Source of the DNA: Nyssa sinensis
Taxonomy: Eukaryota; Streptophyta; Magnoliopsida; Cornales; Nyssaceae
Reading direction: 5' to 3'
Assembly (NCBI GenBank): GCA_008638375.1
Contig: CM018046.1
Coordinates: 46,349,206-46,413,205 of the forward strand
DNA length: 64,000 nt
The notes beneath the pieces are model-generated. The model saw nothing but the letters and a program-made list of their open reading frames with translations, had not been told where the DNA came from and ran no database searches. The position numbers and the translations under genes were made by a program. Below are positions 10,371-22,202 of this stretch, piece by piece. Each line of letters begins with the position of its first letter. Within the stretch, counting starts at the first letter, position 1.

Positions 10371-11958
10371 TCATCTGATAACAATCTCATAAAATTAAAT
10401 ATAATTTATTTTTCTTTACCCCTTTTATTTGGAATTTGTTAAAAATTAGGAGTTAGCTTTTTAATTTTTTTCTACCATCAGAGTCTCCATAAATCATGAT
10501 ATTTACACTTTCGCTCCTATTTGTAATTTTGGAATCCATCACTACATCTTTTAAACAATTTTTCGATTTGGACCACAAAGACTAGCCTGTTAATAAGTCA
10601 ACTAGATGGTGCCATCGGAGAAGTAATAGAATGTTGAATACTTCAATATGCCGTGTTCTACGGGAGAGAATAGCTGATATCATTTCAAAAGTCTAGTAGA
10701 ATTATCTTTCTGTAACCCAAGTATAAAAATGATATTACTTTTGATGAAGTTAGGAATTAATAATGTAATGTATGTCTAATAAACACTTACAATTCATTTC
10801 GATTAAGAGAATTTGAGAAAAAAAAAAGATTAAAGTAGAAAGATAATTAAATTTTTTGTGTGAAAGTTTGTAATGAAAAAAAAATAAAAAATATGAGAAA
10901 GTTTGAAAATATATATATGAGGCATGCAGTGAGCCAGAAAGAAAGAGAAAAAAGAGTAACAAAACCCTAGGAACTTAGCTCGAAATGGGTCTTCTCTACT
11001 TTATCGACTGTTACTTTTGTCCCTTCTCTGCATTACTACAAAAACAAATAAAAAAAAAAAACCCTAATTCCCGTGTCCTACGTAAATGTAATAATTACTA
11101 ATGCATTTTCAGACTCAGAATAAAGGATTTGTCAGCATTGCTTTGTGAGGTCAATAGCAAATTGGCCTTCCTTGCCATTTAATGTCCCTCTGAAAAAAAT
11201 GTTGTCAAGGCAATACGACATCGTCCTGTGTGATTGAAATTTGAAAAGACAAAATGCTTCTTTGCCTTGCCAACATCCCTTACCTTTTTCGTGCAAAATT
11301 AAGGTCTTTTGACTCATGAGTGCACCAACCATCCTTCCTGTAAAGGCTATTGTCTGAACACTGAACTCATCATGACATTCTCACGTCATGCCCACCTCAC
11401 TAAATTTTGTGTTTTTTTTTTCTTTTTAAATCTATGTAATTTCATTTTTCTTTTTTGGTTTATTTTAACAAACTCAAAAGTGATGGGCAATCTAAGTAGA
11501 AACACAAAAATGTTTTTTTTTTTAATTTAAAAATACTACTGTGAGTTTAAAAATACTTTCCCAATTTATTCAAAAATTGAGAGATTTGGAAAGGAAAAAA
11601 AAAGTATTTAATGATTTTTTTTGAAATATAAAAAATAACCAAAATGAAAGAATTAAAAAATTTGAATGTAAAGAAAAAATAATGGTATAATTGTTTATAT
11701 TTTTTTCTCTCCTGAAGTATCAAATAACATCAGTTTATGTGATGTAAAGGAAATATAATATTTTAAATAATGAAAAAAGGGAAGAAAATTTGATTTCTCT
11801 TACATTATCTCTCATAATTGAAGGAAATTAAAATAATAATTTCTCTAAAATATTTATGAATCAACTAAAAGGAAAGATAAGTCAAGAGGACTGAACAGTT
11901 AAATACTTTTGATGCGGATCCTCCGTGTATTTTGGCAAGAAAAGCTGCTAGTAATTGG
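10371..11958. other. AT-rich flank with a unit-1-specific stretch
   Basis: No gene is supported. The stretch at about 10910-11555 has no counterpart in unit 2, where the flanking A-rich segments join directly. The rest aligns to 55280-56241. The right edge is the insertion point of element G1, whose target was probably CTTGG: unit 2 keeps CTTGG, while here it reads ATTGG. Confidence 0.6.
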
Positions 11959-12600
11959 TGATATACCACAAAAGAGCAGGATCAATCATCACTCGATACG
12001 TATGTCTATAGTCTAGTTCATGCTCGGCTAGTTCAGCTCGTGCTTGGCTAGTTTAGCTCACGCTCGGCTAGTATAGCTCAAGCTCAACCAAAGTGGCTCG
12101 CGCTCGGCCATTCAGGGCAGACCGACAGATCGGAAGAGGTCGACCACATGCCTCTAGAGTAGATCCACATCCAAATAAAGCTCACGAGGTTGAACACAAA
12201 ACTCCAGAGCAACACTTCAGAGCTCGTCACCGCCTTAACGGCTGCCGAGCAAAGAATAAGGAAACAGTCCTCAACAAGGAAACTGCTACATATATTTATC
12301 TCTATTTTGATACAATGTCTAACAAGGAAACTACTATCTCCGATGATCAAATCCCTACTTTCATGGCTCCAAATCTTAATCAACTTAGGAAAGCCACGGC
12401 CTATAAATTAAACCCTAAAGGTACGCTTTACTCTCATGCTCATTCCTTGACTTTCATTACAGTCTTTTCAATTCAGTTTATTGACTTAAGCATCGAAGCG
12501 GCTACCGCCGGAGCCAATCCGATGGCCCTTTGATTCCTTTTTTGAGTGTTCTTCAGGTTGCGGAGCCCAGATTTCTTGCGAACCAAAAAGTGCAGCATCA
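11959..12600 (+). repeat. G1 5' LTR
   Basis: This 642-bp LTR begins TGATATACCAC and ends AGCATCA, with a TGAT/ATCA inverted end. The U3 part carries repeated GCTCGGCTAGTTCAGCTC words. A TATA box (TATAAAT) is at 12402-12408. A 72-codon frame (12315-12533) spans the TATA box and is open in all five element LTRs in the window. It is probably incidental. Confidence 0.88.
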
Positions 12601-12620
12601 GTTTGGCACCGTCTGTGGGA
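12601..12620 (+). other. G1 primer-binding site
   Basis: The motif GTTTGGCACCGTCTGTGGGA directly follows the 5' LTR end. In G4 it reads GTTTGGCGCCGTCTGTGGGA, so a G-to-A change is visible here. Position and the GGCGCC core fit a tRNA primer site; I do not assign the tRNA. Confidence 0.75.
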
Positions 12621-12677
12621 AACGAAAAATCTCTAAGTGCTCTATTCACAACTTATTCTCCTTCCTACCGGAGAACC

Positions 12678-14380
12678 ATGCGACAGGAGATCGAGTCAAT
12701 CAAACGACACAACGAACTAGTGCAAGAACAGCTATTAGCCATATCTAGAACTTTGGAAATACTTACACGAAATCAAGGGACGAATCCTCCAAATCCGCTG
12801 GTCAATGTTGCTGAGGGAACACAACCCCCTATTATCACTGAGAATAAAGAGCCCCATGAGGAGGCTCCAAACAACTAGCCTGGGCACCCCCAAGGTGCTG
12901 CTCACATCGGCAGAGATTCACGACCATCAGCAGCCCCAGGTTGGGGAACGCCAGCCCTTGTCCCTGACATCCATTACCGAAGCACTACTAGAGCCCCAAC
13001 TTTAAGAGCCTCGGGAGCACATCTGGCACCACAGGAGCCTCAACCGCAAGCGGCACCAATACCTCTAGCTCGGGACCCTCGGAACCCTCCTCCGTCCGTG
13101 GGACATGCTCAGCCCGACTATCCTGAAACCGAGGTTGTAAGGCAAGGTTCACAAGAAGTCCGGCCTAGAGACACATAGAGGGTCGAAGAAGTTGCAGAAT
13201 CTATGGACCGAACAGTAGTTGTGAGAGGTGCCCAGAACCCTCCAGAGTAGGATGAGTTGGCCAAGCTGCTCGGAAGACTCGCCACCAAATTCACTCCTGC
13301 CATCATGTCAGAAGAAAGACCAAGGAAGTTCGTTATGCCGAAATTCACCCTATATGATGGGACTGGAGACCCAGGAGATCATCTATCGCACTACCAGCAT
13401 ACAATGGCCCTTCACGGGCCCTCTGATGCCTTTATGTGCCGAACTTTCATTACCAGCCTAAAAGGTACCGCCCTAAAATGGTTCTACCACCTCCCACCGA
13501 ACTTAGTTATCGGCTTCTATGAGCTCGGTAGGCAATTCCTGGACAGATTCATGACAAGCAGAAGGCTCAGAAGGGGATTAGAGTTCTTGTTGAATGTCAA
13601 ACAGACTAAGGAAGAGTCCCTCAGAGCTTACATTGCACGCTTTAATGCCGAACTCACAGAGATAACCGACTGCAGCCCAGGTTTTCTCGTAGCTGCCCTA
13701 ACTTTTGGTCTTGCTCACGGAGGCTTTAGGGATTCCTTGACAAAGAGCCCCCTATAGACATGGCGGCATTAATGGACCGGGTCAGGAAATATATCAACTT
13801 AGAGGAAGCTAACCGCACATCCCAAAAAGGCAAAGAGCAAACCCAGAAGGACAATCCGAAAAGGGAAGATCATAGGAGGGACGACCGTAAAAGGGACCCT
13901 AGCAAGAAGAGGGCTAGGAGTCCAGAAAAGAGAACGGCACCCAGGGCTGTTTATAATTTCGGACGAAGGGAATTTACTAACTTTACCCTTTTGAACACTA
14001 CACTGGCCTAGGTACTTCGGAAGATCCGAGATCGGGAAAACCTAAGATGGCCAGAACCGATTAAAGGAGATCCCAGCCTTCGGGACCAAGGTAAATATTG
14101 CAATTTTCACAAAGATCATGGGCATACAACTAATTCATGCAGGTCCCTTAGATATGAGGTTGAGCAGCTCATAAAGAAAGGACGTCTTCGGAAGTTCATT
14201 AAGCAAGACGGGAGGCAAAACCCCCACGAAGACAAGCCTCAACAAAGGACAGACCGGAGGCCTGAGCAGAGACAAGAGTAGAGGGAAGGACGAAATGAGC
14301 CTCAAAGACAGAACAACCATGTCATTTACGTCCTTCATGCAGATACCCCTATTACAGGAATGTCAAACAGAGCAAGGAAG
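12678..14380 (+). pseudogene. G1 gag (degenerate)
   Basis: This is the retrotransposon capsid/nucleocapsid gene. The capsid domain lies at about 13390-13760 (FITSLKGTALKWFYHLPP, RRLRRGLEFLLNVKQ). A Lys/Arg/Asp-rich linker follows, then a zinc knuckle at 14099-14140 with Cys-X2-His-X4-His-X4-Cys. The usual start region is lost: 98 bp between two CCATG words, present in G4 at 56942-57039, are deleted. In-frame stops occur near 12875, 13176, 13248, 13757, 14009 and 14279. Most replace CAG, CGA or TGG codons seen in G4 or G2. No functional Gag is expected. Confidence 0.85.
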
Positions 14381-15060
14381 AGGAATGCTCGGGAGGCTAG
14401 GGCTGTCCCAGATGTATTGAAGATCACCAACGTTGAGAAAAGGCTCAAACCAGAACCGGAGATTCAGTTCACAGAAAGGGATCTAGCTGGGGTACACTGC
14501 CCTCACAGTGATGCCCTCGTCATCACTCTTAAGATTGCCAATTTCGAGATCAGAAGAGTTCTGGTTGATATCGGTAGTTCCGTCAATATACTGTTCTATG
14601 AGCCACTTAAGCAGATGAAGATTGATCACAACAGCATCAAGCCTACCACCGCCCTAATGGCAGGCTTTGATGATAAGCTCAGACCCCATTGGGAAGGATT
14701 GACCTGCCTACTACTATAGGGGAAGGTGAAGGACAGAAAACCACCATCTCAGAATACATGGTGTTGAATATGAAATCTCCTTACAATATCATAATTGGGA
14801 GACCGTGGCTACACCAAATAGGAGCTGTTACCTCGACCTTCTACCAATGTTTGAAGTATGTCCACAATCAAAATGTTTATTCTGTCAAGGGGTGCCAGCC
14901 GACTTCTCGGGAATGTCATGACATTGCACTCAAGGAGAAAGCTACTAAATAGCAATTACAGTATGCTCGGGACTGTGCGGATCCAATTCTCTCCTACAAT
15001 CCCGAAGAAAAAGGTTGCCCTTCCAGAATTGATGAACCCCTAAGCCCAAGAGGAAGGGAC
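14381..15060 (+). pseudogene. G1 protease region
   Basis: The aspartic protease domain of pol is recognisable. The catalytic motif, DTGSSVNIL in G2 and G4, reads DIGSSVNIL here because the Thr codon after the Asp (14567-14569) has become ATC at 14570-14572. A downstream strand, YNIIIGRPWLHQ, matches the family's conserved Ile-Gly-Arg-Pro-Trp segment. Stops and an indel near 14690 split the frame. The activity is predicted lost. Confidence 0.82.
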
Positions 15061-15194
15061 AGCAGGGCCAAACCCATTGGAGAGCCTATCAAAGTATTAG
15101 TCAGCTCAGAATCAGAGGGGCACTATTTGTACATTGGTCTAGATCTGATACATGCCGAGTAAGAGGAGATAATAAGATTTCTGAAAGACAACCT

Positions 15195-16375
15195 CTCTAT
15201 ATTTGCGTGGGAGACCAAAGATATGGAGGGAATAGATCCAAACCTCATAACTCACAAACTGATGGTAGATCCAGACCACCCACCAGTGAGACAAAAAAGA
15301 AGGCCGCTAGCTCCAGAACCGCATCAGATCATAAACGAGGAGGAGGTCCAGAGGCTGCTTGAAGCCAAGATGATACGTGAAGTATTCTACCTAGACTGGC
15401 TGGCCAATATTGTTCTGGTCAAAAAGAAAAATGGCAAGTAGAGAGTCTGCGTTGATTATACAGACCTCAATAAAGCTTGCCCCAAAGATAGCTTTCCACT
15501 ACCAAGGATAGACCAATTGGTTGACGCCACTGCAGGGCACGAACTCATGAGTTTTATGGATGCCTATTCTGGGTATAACCAAATATCCAGATGTACCCTC
15601 CAGACCAGGAGAAGACAGCTTTCATAACCGAACGAGGTCTCTATTGCTATAGAGTAATGCCGTTCGGTTTGAATAATGTTGGGCCCACATACCAGTGTTG
15701 GTCAACAAGATGTTCAGCTCACTGCTCGGCAATACCATGGAGGTGTACATTGATAACATGCTGGTCAAAAGTTTACAAAAAGGTAGCCACTTCCAGCACT
15801 TATCCCAGACCTTCGACATCCTAAAACAACACAAAATGAAGCTCAATCCCTCAAAATGTACCTTCGGGGTGACGAAGGGAAAATTCTTGGGATATATCGT
15901 CTCTCAAAGGGGTATCGAGGCAGATCCCACTCAGATCCAAGCTCTGATTGGACTAGAATCACCAAAAACCAAAAAAGACATTCAGGCACTAAATGGAAGA
16001 ATCGCAGCATTGAGCAGGTTTATTTTCAAGTCTACTGATCGTGGTCTACCCTTCTTCAGAGCTTTAAAAGGTAACAAAGCTTTACGATCGACGGAAGAAT
16101 GTGAGAAAACTTTTCAAGAACTGAAGGAATACCTTGCCTCTCTAGAGCTCCTGTCAAAACCAGTCCAAGGGGAAAAGCTACTCCCCTACCTTACAGTCTC
16201 TGAGAACGCGGTCAGCTCCGCACTAGTCAGACAGGACAGAAAAATCCAGAGGCCCATATTCTACGTCAGTAGGGCATTGCTCGACACAGAAAAGAGATAC
16301 CCAGAGGTTGAGAAGTTGACCTTCGCTTTAGTAATATCAGCTCGGAAACTCCGACCTTATTTCTAAGCCCATCCA
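15195..16375 (+). pseudogene. G1 reverse transcriptase and first RNase H-like region
   Basis: RT blocks appear in order: PPVRQKRRPLAPEPHQII, VLVKKKNGK, DYTDLNKACPKDSFPLPRID, SFMDAYSGYNQI, VMPFGLNN and YIDNM. The last should be YIDD; the second catalytic Asp is an Asn codon at 15755-15757, while G2 and G4 keep YIDD. A TAG (TGG in G2) after VLVKKKNGK and a 2-nt insertion after YNQI are shared with G4. The RNase H-like connection region (FYVSRALLDTEKRYPEVEKL) follows at about 16190-16370 and ends at a TAA that replaces CAA. Dead as a polymerase. Confidence 0.87.
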
Positions 16376-16513
16376 ATTGAAATCCCAACCGCCTATCCCC
16401 TGAGGTCGATATTAAGGAAGCCTGAGGTTTCAAGAAGATTAGTAAAATGGTCCGTGGAATTAGGAGAATTTGACATATCATATGTACCACGGAACTTCAT
16501 TAAGGGATAAGCC

Positions 16514-16995
16514 TTGACAGATTTCGTTACTGAGTTCACCCCGGCACTTCAGGACAAGGCACAACTCTTTGAAACTTCAGGGACATGGCAGCTCTATATT
16601 GATGGGTCATCAACTGATCAGGGTTCTGGAGTGGGCCTGGTATTGTGGTCCCCTGATGGGCTCTTATCAGAAAAAACAGTTAGCTTGGGATTCAGATTTT
16701 CCAACAATGAAGCAGAATACGAAGCCCTAATCCTAGGCATAAAGTTGGCTCTGGAATGCGAGGTTCAAAACCTTGAGGTCTTCTCAGATTCCTAGTTGGT
16801 GGTAAGCCAAGTCTTGGGAGAATTCTCCATTAAAGACGATAGGATGCTTCGGTATTCCGAGCTAGTGAACTTCTTGAAGCACTCCTTCCGAACGTTCTCT
16901 ATCTAGAAAATAGAAAGAAGCCAAAACTGCAAAGCAGATGCTTTGGCAAACATGGCATCCCGCCTAAAGACAGAAGGAAATTCTACAGTAAAAAT
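16514..16995 (+). pseudogene. G1 second (plant-type) RNase H
   Basis: A second RNase H domain (RVT_3-like) follows the RT-linked one. Acidic residues occur in the expected motifs: YIDGSSTDQGSG, NNEAEYEALILG, VFSDS and KADALAN. A second RNase H of this type is known as a mark of the Tat lineage. It is cut by TAG codons near 16794 and 16905 that read CAG and CAA in G4. Confidence 0.8.
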
Positions 16996-17136
16996 TTCCT
17001 ACCAATCAAGACCCAGCATAGACGAAGTCCAAGTTGCCCAAATTGTTGAACAGCCCTTGAACTGGATGACCCTAATCCTCCAGTACCTGGAATCAGGGCT
17101 CCTCCTAGAAGATAAAAATAAAGCAAGGAGAATCTA

Positions 17137-18294
17137 AATCAGAGCAGCTCGATACCTAATCCTGAGCAATAAGCTTTACAGAAGGTCTTACTCTCAGCCC
17201 CTATTGAAATGTTTAACCCCAAAAGAGTCTCAATATGTCTTGGCAGAAATACATGAAGGAATTTGTGGGAACCATAATGGGGGCAGAACAATAGCTCACC
17301 GAGCTCTAATACAAGGCTATTATTGGCCTAGTATGCTGAAGCAGGCTAAGGAGTACATCTAGAAGTGCGACAAATGCCAAAGGTTTGCTCCATATCAACA
17401 CCAGACTCATCACGAGCTCATCCCAATTACTAGTCCTTGGCCCTTTGCTCAGTGGGGGATGGACATCGTGGGCCCATTACCTAAAGCCCCACCAAACAGA
17501 AAATATCTTTTGGTAGCCATTGACTATTTCTCCAAATGGGCAGAAGCTGAACCTCTAACACATATCACAGAGAAGTTGAAAACTTCACTTGGAAGAACAT
17601 TGTCTGCAGGTTCGGGATACCACGTGTAATCATCTCTGATAATGGAACGCAGTTCACTAGCAAAGTCTTCAAGAAATTTTGTAAAAATCTCAACATCAGA
17701 CAACATTTTGCTTCTCCAAGCTATCCACAAGCAAATGGGCAAGCAGAGGTCACCAACCGAACAATCCTTGATGCATTGAAGAAAAGGTTGGAGCAAGCCA
17801 AAGGAAGGTAGGCGAAAGAACTTCCTGGAGTTCTTTGGGCCTACAGAACAACCAGAAGAACTCCCACCTCTGAAACTCCCTTCTCACTTGCCTACGGTAC
17901 AGAAGCAGTAATCCCCGTGGAGATCGGTATGCCAACCTTAAGGACTGAAGCCTTCGAACAAGAGTCCAATGATTAGCAGCTTGCAAAAAATTTGGATTTT
18001 CTTGAAGAAAAAAGGGATCAAGCCAGGATCAAGATGGAAGCCTATCAGCAGAGAATGGCCAACAACTCCAAAGTGGGACTCAGGACGGCCAGCTTTCAAG
18101 TTGGAGACCTTGTCTTGAGAAGGGCTTTTCCAAACACCAAGGATCCCATTATGGGAAAGTTATCACCCAACTAGGAAGGCCCCTACAGAATGACAAAGGT
18201 TGTTAGGCCTACCACTTACTGGCTAGAGGACATGGCTGGGAAACCTATTCCTAGACCTTAGAATGTAGAACATTTACGAAAGTATTATCAATAA
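17137..18294 (+). pseudogene. G1 integrase (degenerate)
   Basis: The integrase has an HHCC zinc region (HEGICGNHN, KCDKCQRF) at about 17250-17390, then the DDE core. The acidic codons are Asp at 17462-17464 (GMDIVGPLP), Asp at 17638-17640 (IISDNGTQF) and Glu at 17746-17748 (GQAEVTNRT); the last two are spaced D-X35-E. A 4-nt loss near 17570 shifts the frame, and there are TAG codons near 17139, 17358, 17809 and 17974. The C-terminal domain (KVGLRTASFQVGDLVLRR) ends in the expected KYYQ and a stop at 18292-18294. Confidence 0.85.
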
Positions 18295-18330
18295 AGGTTT
18301 TTCTTTCTTTTTAATACCTCCATAAAGTGT

Positions 18331-18520
18331 TCATCTCAAATGCACAGACCTTCAGAGTCTGGTCCATCTCAAATGCACAAACCGAGTCTGATCCATCTCT
18401 AAATGCACAGACCTTCAGAGTCTGGTCCATTTCAAATGCACAGACCTTCAGAGTCTGGTCCATCTCTAAATGCACAGACCTTCAGAGTCTGGTCCATCTC
18501 TAAAAGTACAAACTTAATAG
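18331..18520. repeat. G1 3' tandem repeats, about 33-36 bp units
   Basis: About five units carry words like AAATGCACAGACCTTCAGAG and TCTGGTCCATCTC. They start 36 bp past the pol stop. Equivalent arrays stand at 36040-36560 in G2 (longest) and 62690-62990 in G4. Variable 3' arrays of this kind are known in Tat-lineage elements. Confidence 0.85.
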
Positions 18521-18979
18521 TCCGATCCAGTAAGAATTCGGACCTGATGATTCAGTCCGTTTAAAGGCATCAAGTTCCGATATCTACAACTACTTTCCAA
18601 TTATTATTATTTACACAAGTTTCCTAGATCGGCATACCCTCAGAACTGATTCTTAGATTACTTGGTTTATATACTACCAAGCAACAACACTACATTGCCT
18701 TAGCATCTGCAGCACCTCAAAGTACTTCAGTTCAAAACACAAGTGTTATGTTTCTTTGGTCTACTCCCAGAGCATAAAAATAGAACTATTGGTGAAAAGT
18801 AGTTACCAACAGTGCTCGGAAAGATGTTTTAACTCCAAAAGAACACATCCAATCAAAAGGTACATTAGATTTAAAGAAAAGGAATCCAATTTTATTGATA
18901 ATCCACAAAGGTTACATCGATACAAGAAGACTGGAAAGGAAACAGATACATAGAAGCTACAACAATTTCAGGTAAGGCA

Positions 18980-19468
18980 TCGTTTTGTTTTGCAACAGCA
19001 TGACTATCTTCCTCGAATCTTTCTGGTATAGGGGAAAGAGGCCAGAGTTCCACACCACCATTACTGCCGTCACAGGCTTCCATTTGAAAGGAAGGAACCC
19101 TGAACCCCAATCTGCATCATACCCAGGTCATTTCATCATCACTGTCACTGGCATTAATACCAACGGAGGATGAGGGCACTCGGTCTCAGGAAACCTCTAT
19201 TCTCTACCTTCGTTTTTCTCAAATTTGGCACGACACCCAAGTCGGCTTGAGCAAGGGTCTCTGCCAAGACACAAAGGAGATGAGGCATCCCACATTCGTC
19301 TTCATCACCGATACTCCGGGCCTTGGTTGAATCATTGAGGGCCCACCTCCAAACAGAGAGATCTCGACTGGGTGCTAAGATGGATAATTCTCGGCCACAG
19401 TTTAATCATTCCCACTCGAACTGAAGATCGTCAATCATCTTCGAACAAACAGCAGCTTCTAGAGACAT
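18980..19468 (-). pseudogene. G1 second antisense reading frame (aORF2), degraded
   Basis: Reading on the minus strand from an ATG at 19466-19468 gives a coding-like frame: MSLEAAVCSKMIDDL, a TGA, then WRWALNDSTKA, LCVLAETLAQADLGVVPNLR and LRPSALILRWY. Further downstream, in another frame, come DSDDEM and WNSG. The same series of words occurs in G2 on its opposite strand (29228-35588), where a longer N-terminal part is kept. G1 and G4 share a deletion between the words GAATTATCC and TCCATCTTAGC. I do not recognise the family. Conservation of words across diverged copies suggests a former coding region antisense to gag-pol. Confidence 0.5.
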
Positions 19469-20331
19469 TCGATTCTCTCCGACGGGAAAACGGTTTGGAA
19501 GCAACAAGCAAAAAGATTAGGGCGCAACAGCATGCCCCTTTCTCATATATATAGACCCTTGAAGTCCAAAAGCTATCTATCTAGACCATCGCAACGGTTA
19601 AGGGAAAAGTTGGCCTCGAAAACTCAAACGACAGCTGTACAATAAATGACGTATTAAACCGTCCTCTCAGAATTCCAAAAGACAGGATGGAGGATTTCTC
19701 CAAACGAACAGCCTTAGTTTAGCGCTGAAGCTTCTAAGATGATGAAATAGGCACAGTCTAGTCCATCTTCATACGCAGGCCCTCTGTCTGATATGCAGAC
19801 CTTCCAGTCTTGTCCATTCCACTGACCCTTGATGGGCCATGTGTATACCAAAAAACCATCAGCTCTGAGGTATCCCAGTCCTAGTCTTGGAGACTTAGAA
19901 ATAGAAGTTTCAATCACCAGAGTGATGGTCACAAGACACCTAGTTATTTTTACAAGTTTTTGGTTCAGAACAATCTGCCTCAGGATTCTTCAGAATTTGC
20001 TTCCACTCTATGCGATACGAGATCAATATCAGACCCCTACTCATCTGATTATATTTACCTTCCTATCTTATTCTAAGATGATGAGACAGTTGGAGTTAAT
20101 CGTCAATCATTGATTTATTGCAAGTAAAACAGCTCAGAAGACAACTGTTAACAGTTTAAGAGTTGATCTGACATACAATGGGTTCAGAGCAGCTTTACTT
20201 ACAACAAAATTCGCAAGTACTAAAAAGCAAGGACACTAAAGAGATTTGAAGAAAAGACAATTTTATTGATAAATGTGACTTAGTACATTAAAAGTTGGCT
20301 AAACAAAAGAAGGAGTGAAGTTGACGAAGCT
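19469..20331. other. G1 spacer between the two antisense frames
   Basis: No coding frame is supported. Several GCAGACC/CAGTCTTGTCC words resemble the 3' tandem repeat units. The equivalent part of G2 is 28434-29227. Confidence 0.5.
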
Positions 20332-22202
20332 TTAAGCCTTATCAGAAGGGCCAGGATCCTCCGCAGAAGGGAGGTTGGTGGCCATGGCCTCTTTGCTCGT
20401 GGCAACTGCAAGAGGAGCAGCTCTAGGAGCAACAATTAACGATACGTCAAAGTCTAGAAACCGAGCGAGAAATCTAGATCGAAAGTTCTCAAAGCCGAAC
20501 CGGATCAGCTCGTCACCCATCTTATCAATTTCCCCCTCATTTCCGTCTCAGTCTCAGTCTTGGCATGGTCGACTGCCTCCTGAAGCTTCTGATCGAAGGA
20601 GTTTCGAAGGTCAAGTATCTCACTCCAAAGCCCTTCAACCTCTCGAGCATAAAGATCCCTTTCAGATTCCAGAACAGCCACGTTGTTTCCGACCTCCTTC
20701 AGACTCTCCTCGACAGCATGAGCCTTGGACTGAGCCGTTCTAAGCTCTAGCCTTACTTCGTCCAGCTCGGCCTTCAGCTTGTCAGCCTCTTGAAAACTCA
20801 GAAGAGTTACCATCAGAGCCAAACTATACATACTCTGCACAACACAAAGTGAACAGGTTAAGCCAAATGCATGAACGAATAAAAAAGGGACAAGAAGAGG
20901 CTTCAGAAGTTACCTTCATTTGGAGATTCATCATCTCATTCATCAATTTCGCAAGGTTATCCCCCCTATACCGATGAGGGCCCTTAGACCAGATTTGGTC
21001 AAAGGCCTTCTTGGCAATCTGATAGTCCGGCTTATCAGATGGTTGGGAGGGAGCAGCAGACACCTTTCCCTTCCCAGCTCGCTTGCTTGGAGCGGAAGGG
21101 GCAAGGGGAACTACCGAGATCAAAACAGCAGGTTCGGCTTCCTTCTCACCCTCCACTGGAGTTGGTTCGGGAGAGCCAGAAATCAACCTTCTCGTTTTTA
21201 CTTGAAGAGGAGGCTCGGGCTTAAGTTGGGAAGAAGCCTCCCCCACCGACTGTGACTCCGGCTCTGACCACCTTGATGTTAGCCTACTTCTAAGCGCATC
21301 AGTATGAGTATTGGCGGCTATCAAATTCTCTGGAGTGACAATGGCAGTATGAGCTCGGTCGGGAGTAGAAAGAAGCTTACGATACTGATCTTGGAGCTCG
21401 GTAGTAAACTCAGACTTCCTCCAAACACTCCTGACTTCACATAAATAGGGAATTAGGGAAAATAAGCCTCACCCTTATGACCTGTGATACGAGGGAATGT
21501 CGAGACATGATCTTGGAAGTCTTCACGCTCCCATCCTCCTCTAACAAAAAAGTACCACTTCTTCCATGTTTTATTGGAAGAGGGTACAGAGGACAGAGGT
21601 CGGAACCCCTTCTCGAACGACATATAAAAAAGGCCCTCCGACTTCATATACTTCAGATCCATGTTACTACGGATCAGATCTACAGATACATCTACACTAT
21701 TCTGGTGCCTTAACACTATAAACCCTAAGAGGTGCAGCCAACTATTAAGGTTCAGGTCGGCAGGACAAAGTCTGAACCAACAAAAGAACTGTTTAACTAA
21801 ATCAGGCAATGGAAGCCTTAAACCCATCTCAAACTAGGCAAGATAAACACAGATCTCCCCAGCTTCAACATTTTAAAGACGATCCAGTGGGCCCGGTACC
21901 CTACAGGTAACATTTGGGGGGAAAATCATACTTCACCCTCCACTCATCTAACAAGCTCTGGGTAACAGCACTCTCGCCCTCTTCCTCTAGGACGACCTAC
22001 CAGAGGTTTCCCCAGCCCTGTCTCGGGGTTCTATAAAGGCATCAACTATCCTAGTCTCAGGACTGTGGGGAGGAACAACAGACCTATCCCCAATATCCTC
22101 GATGGCAAGACCACCTACATTCTCTACATAAGACGGCATAGCCGTCTCCGAGGGGTTCCTCACGCCCTCACTAGTACTGGAAGATTCAGAAGGAGTAGAC
22201 AT
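20332..22202 (-). pseudogene. G1 antisense gene (aORF1), three exons, Transposase_28-like
   Basis: This gene runs opposite to gag-pol, starting near the 3' LTR. Exons, by comparison with G2, are 22202-21473 (730 nt), 21434-20914 and 20834-20332. Introns have GT/AG ends at the same sites and phases as in G2. Exon 1 encodes an acidic Ser-rich N-terminus starting MSTPSES, then a core with MGLRLPLPDLVKQFFCWF, LNSWLHLLGFIVL and TWKKWYFFVRGGWE. This resembles the 'putative gypsy type transposon' family (Transposase_28, PF04195) known from plant Tat-type elements. Exon 2 is basic and Pro-rich (KRAGKGK). Exon 3 is a predicted coiled coil. Lesions are a TAG near 21989, a TAG near 21835 and a 1-nt loss near 20545. 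Role unknown. Confidence 0.72.

Noticed and set aside
12093..12533. 146-codon frame reading from the G1 LTR
   Set aside because: It extends the conserved 72-codon LTR frame by chance upstream; other LTRs break the extension.
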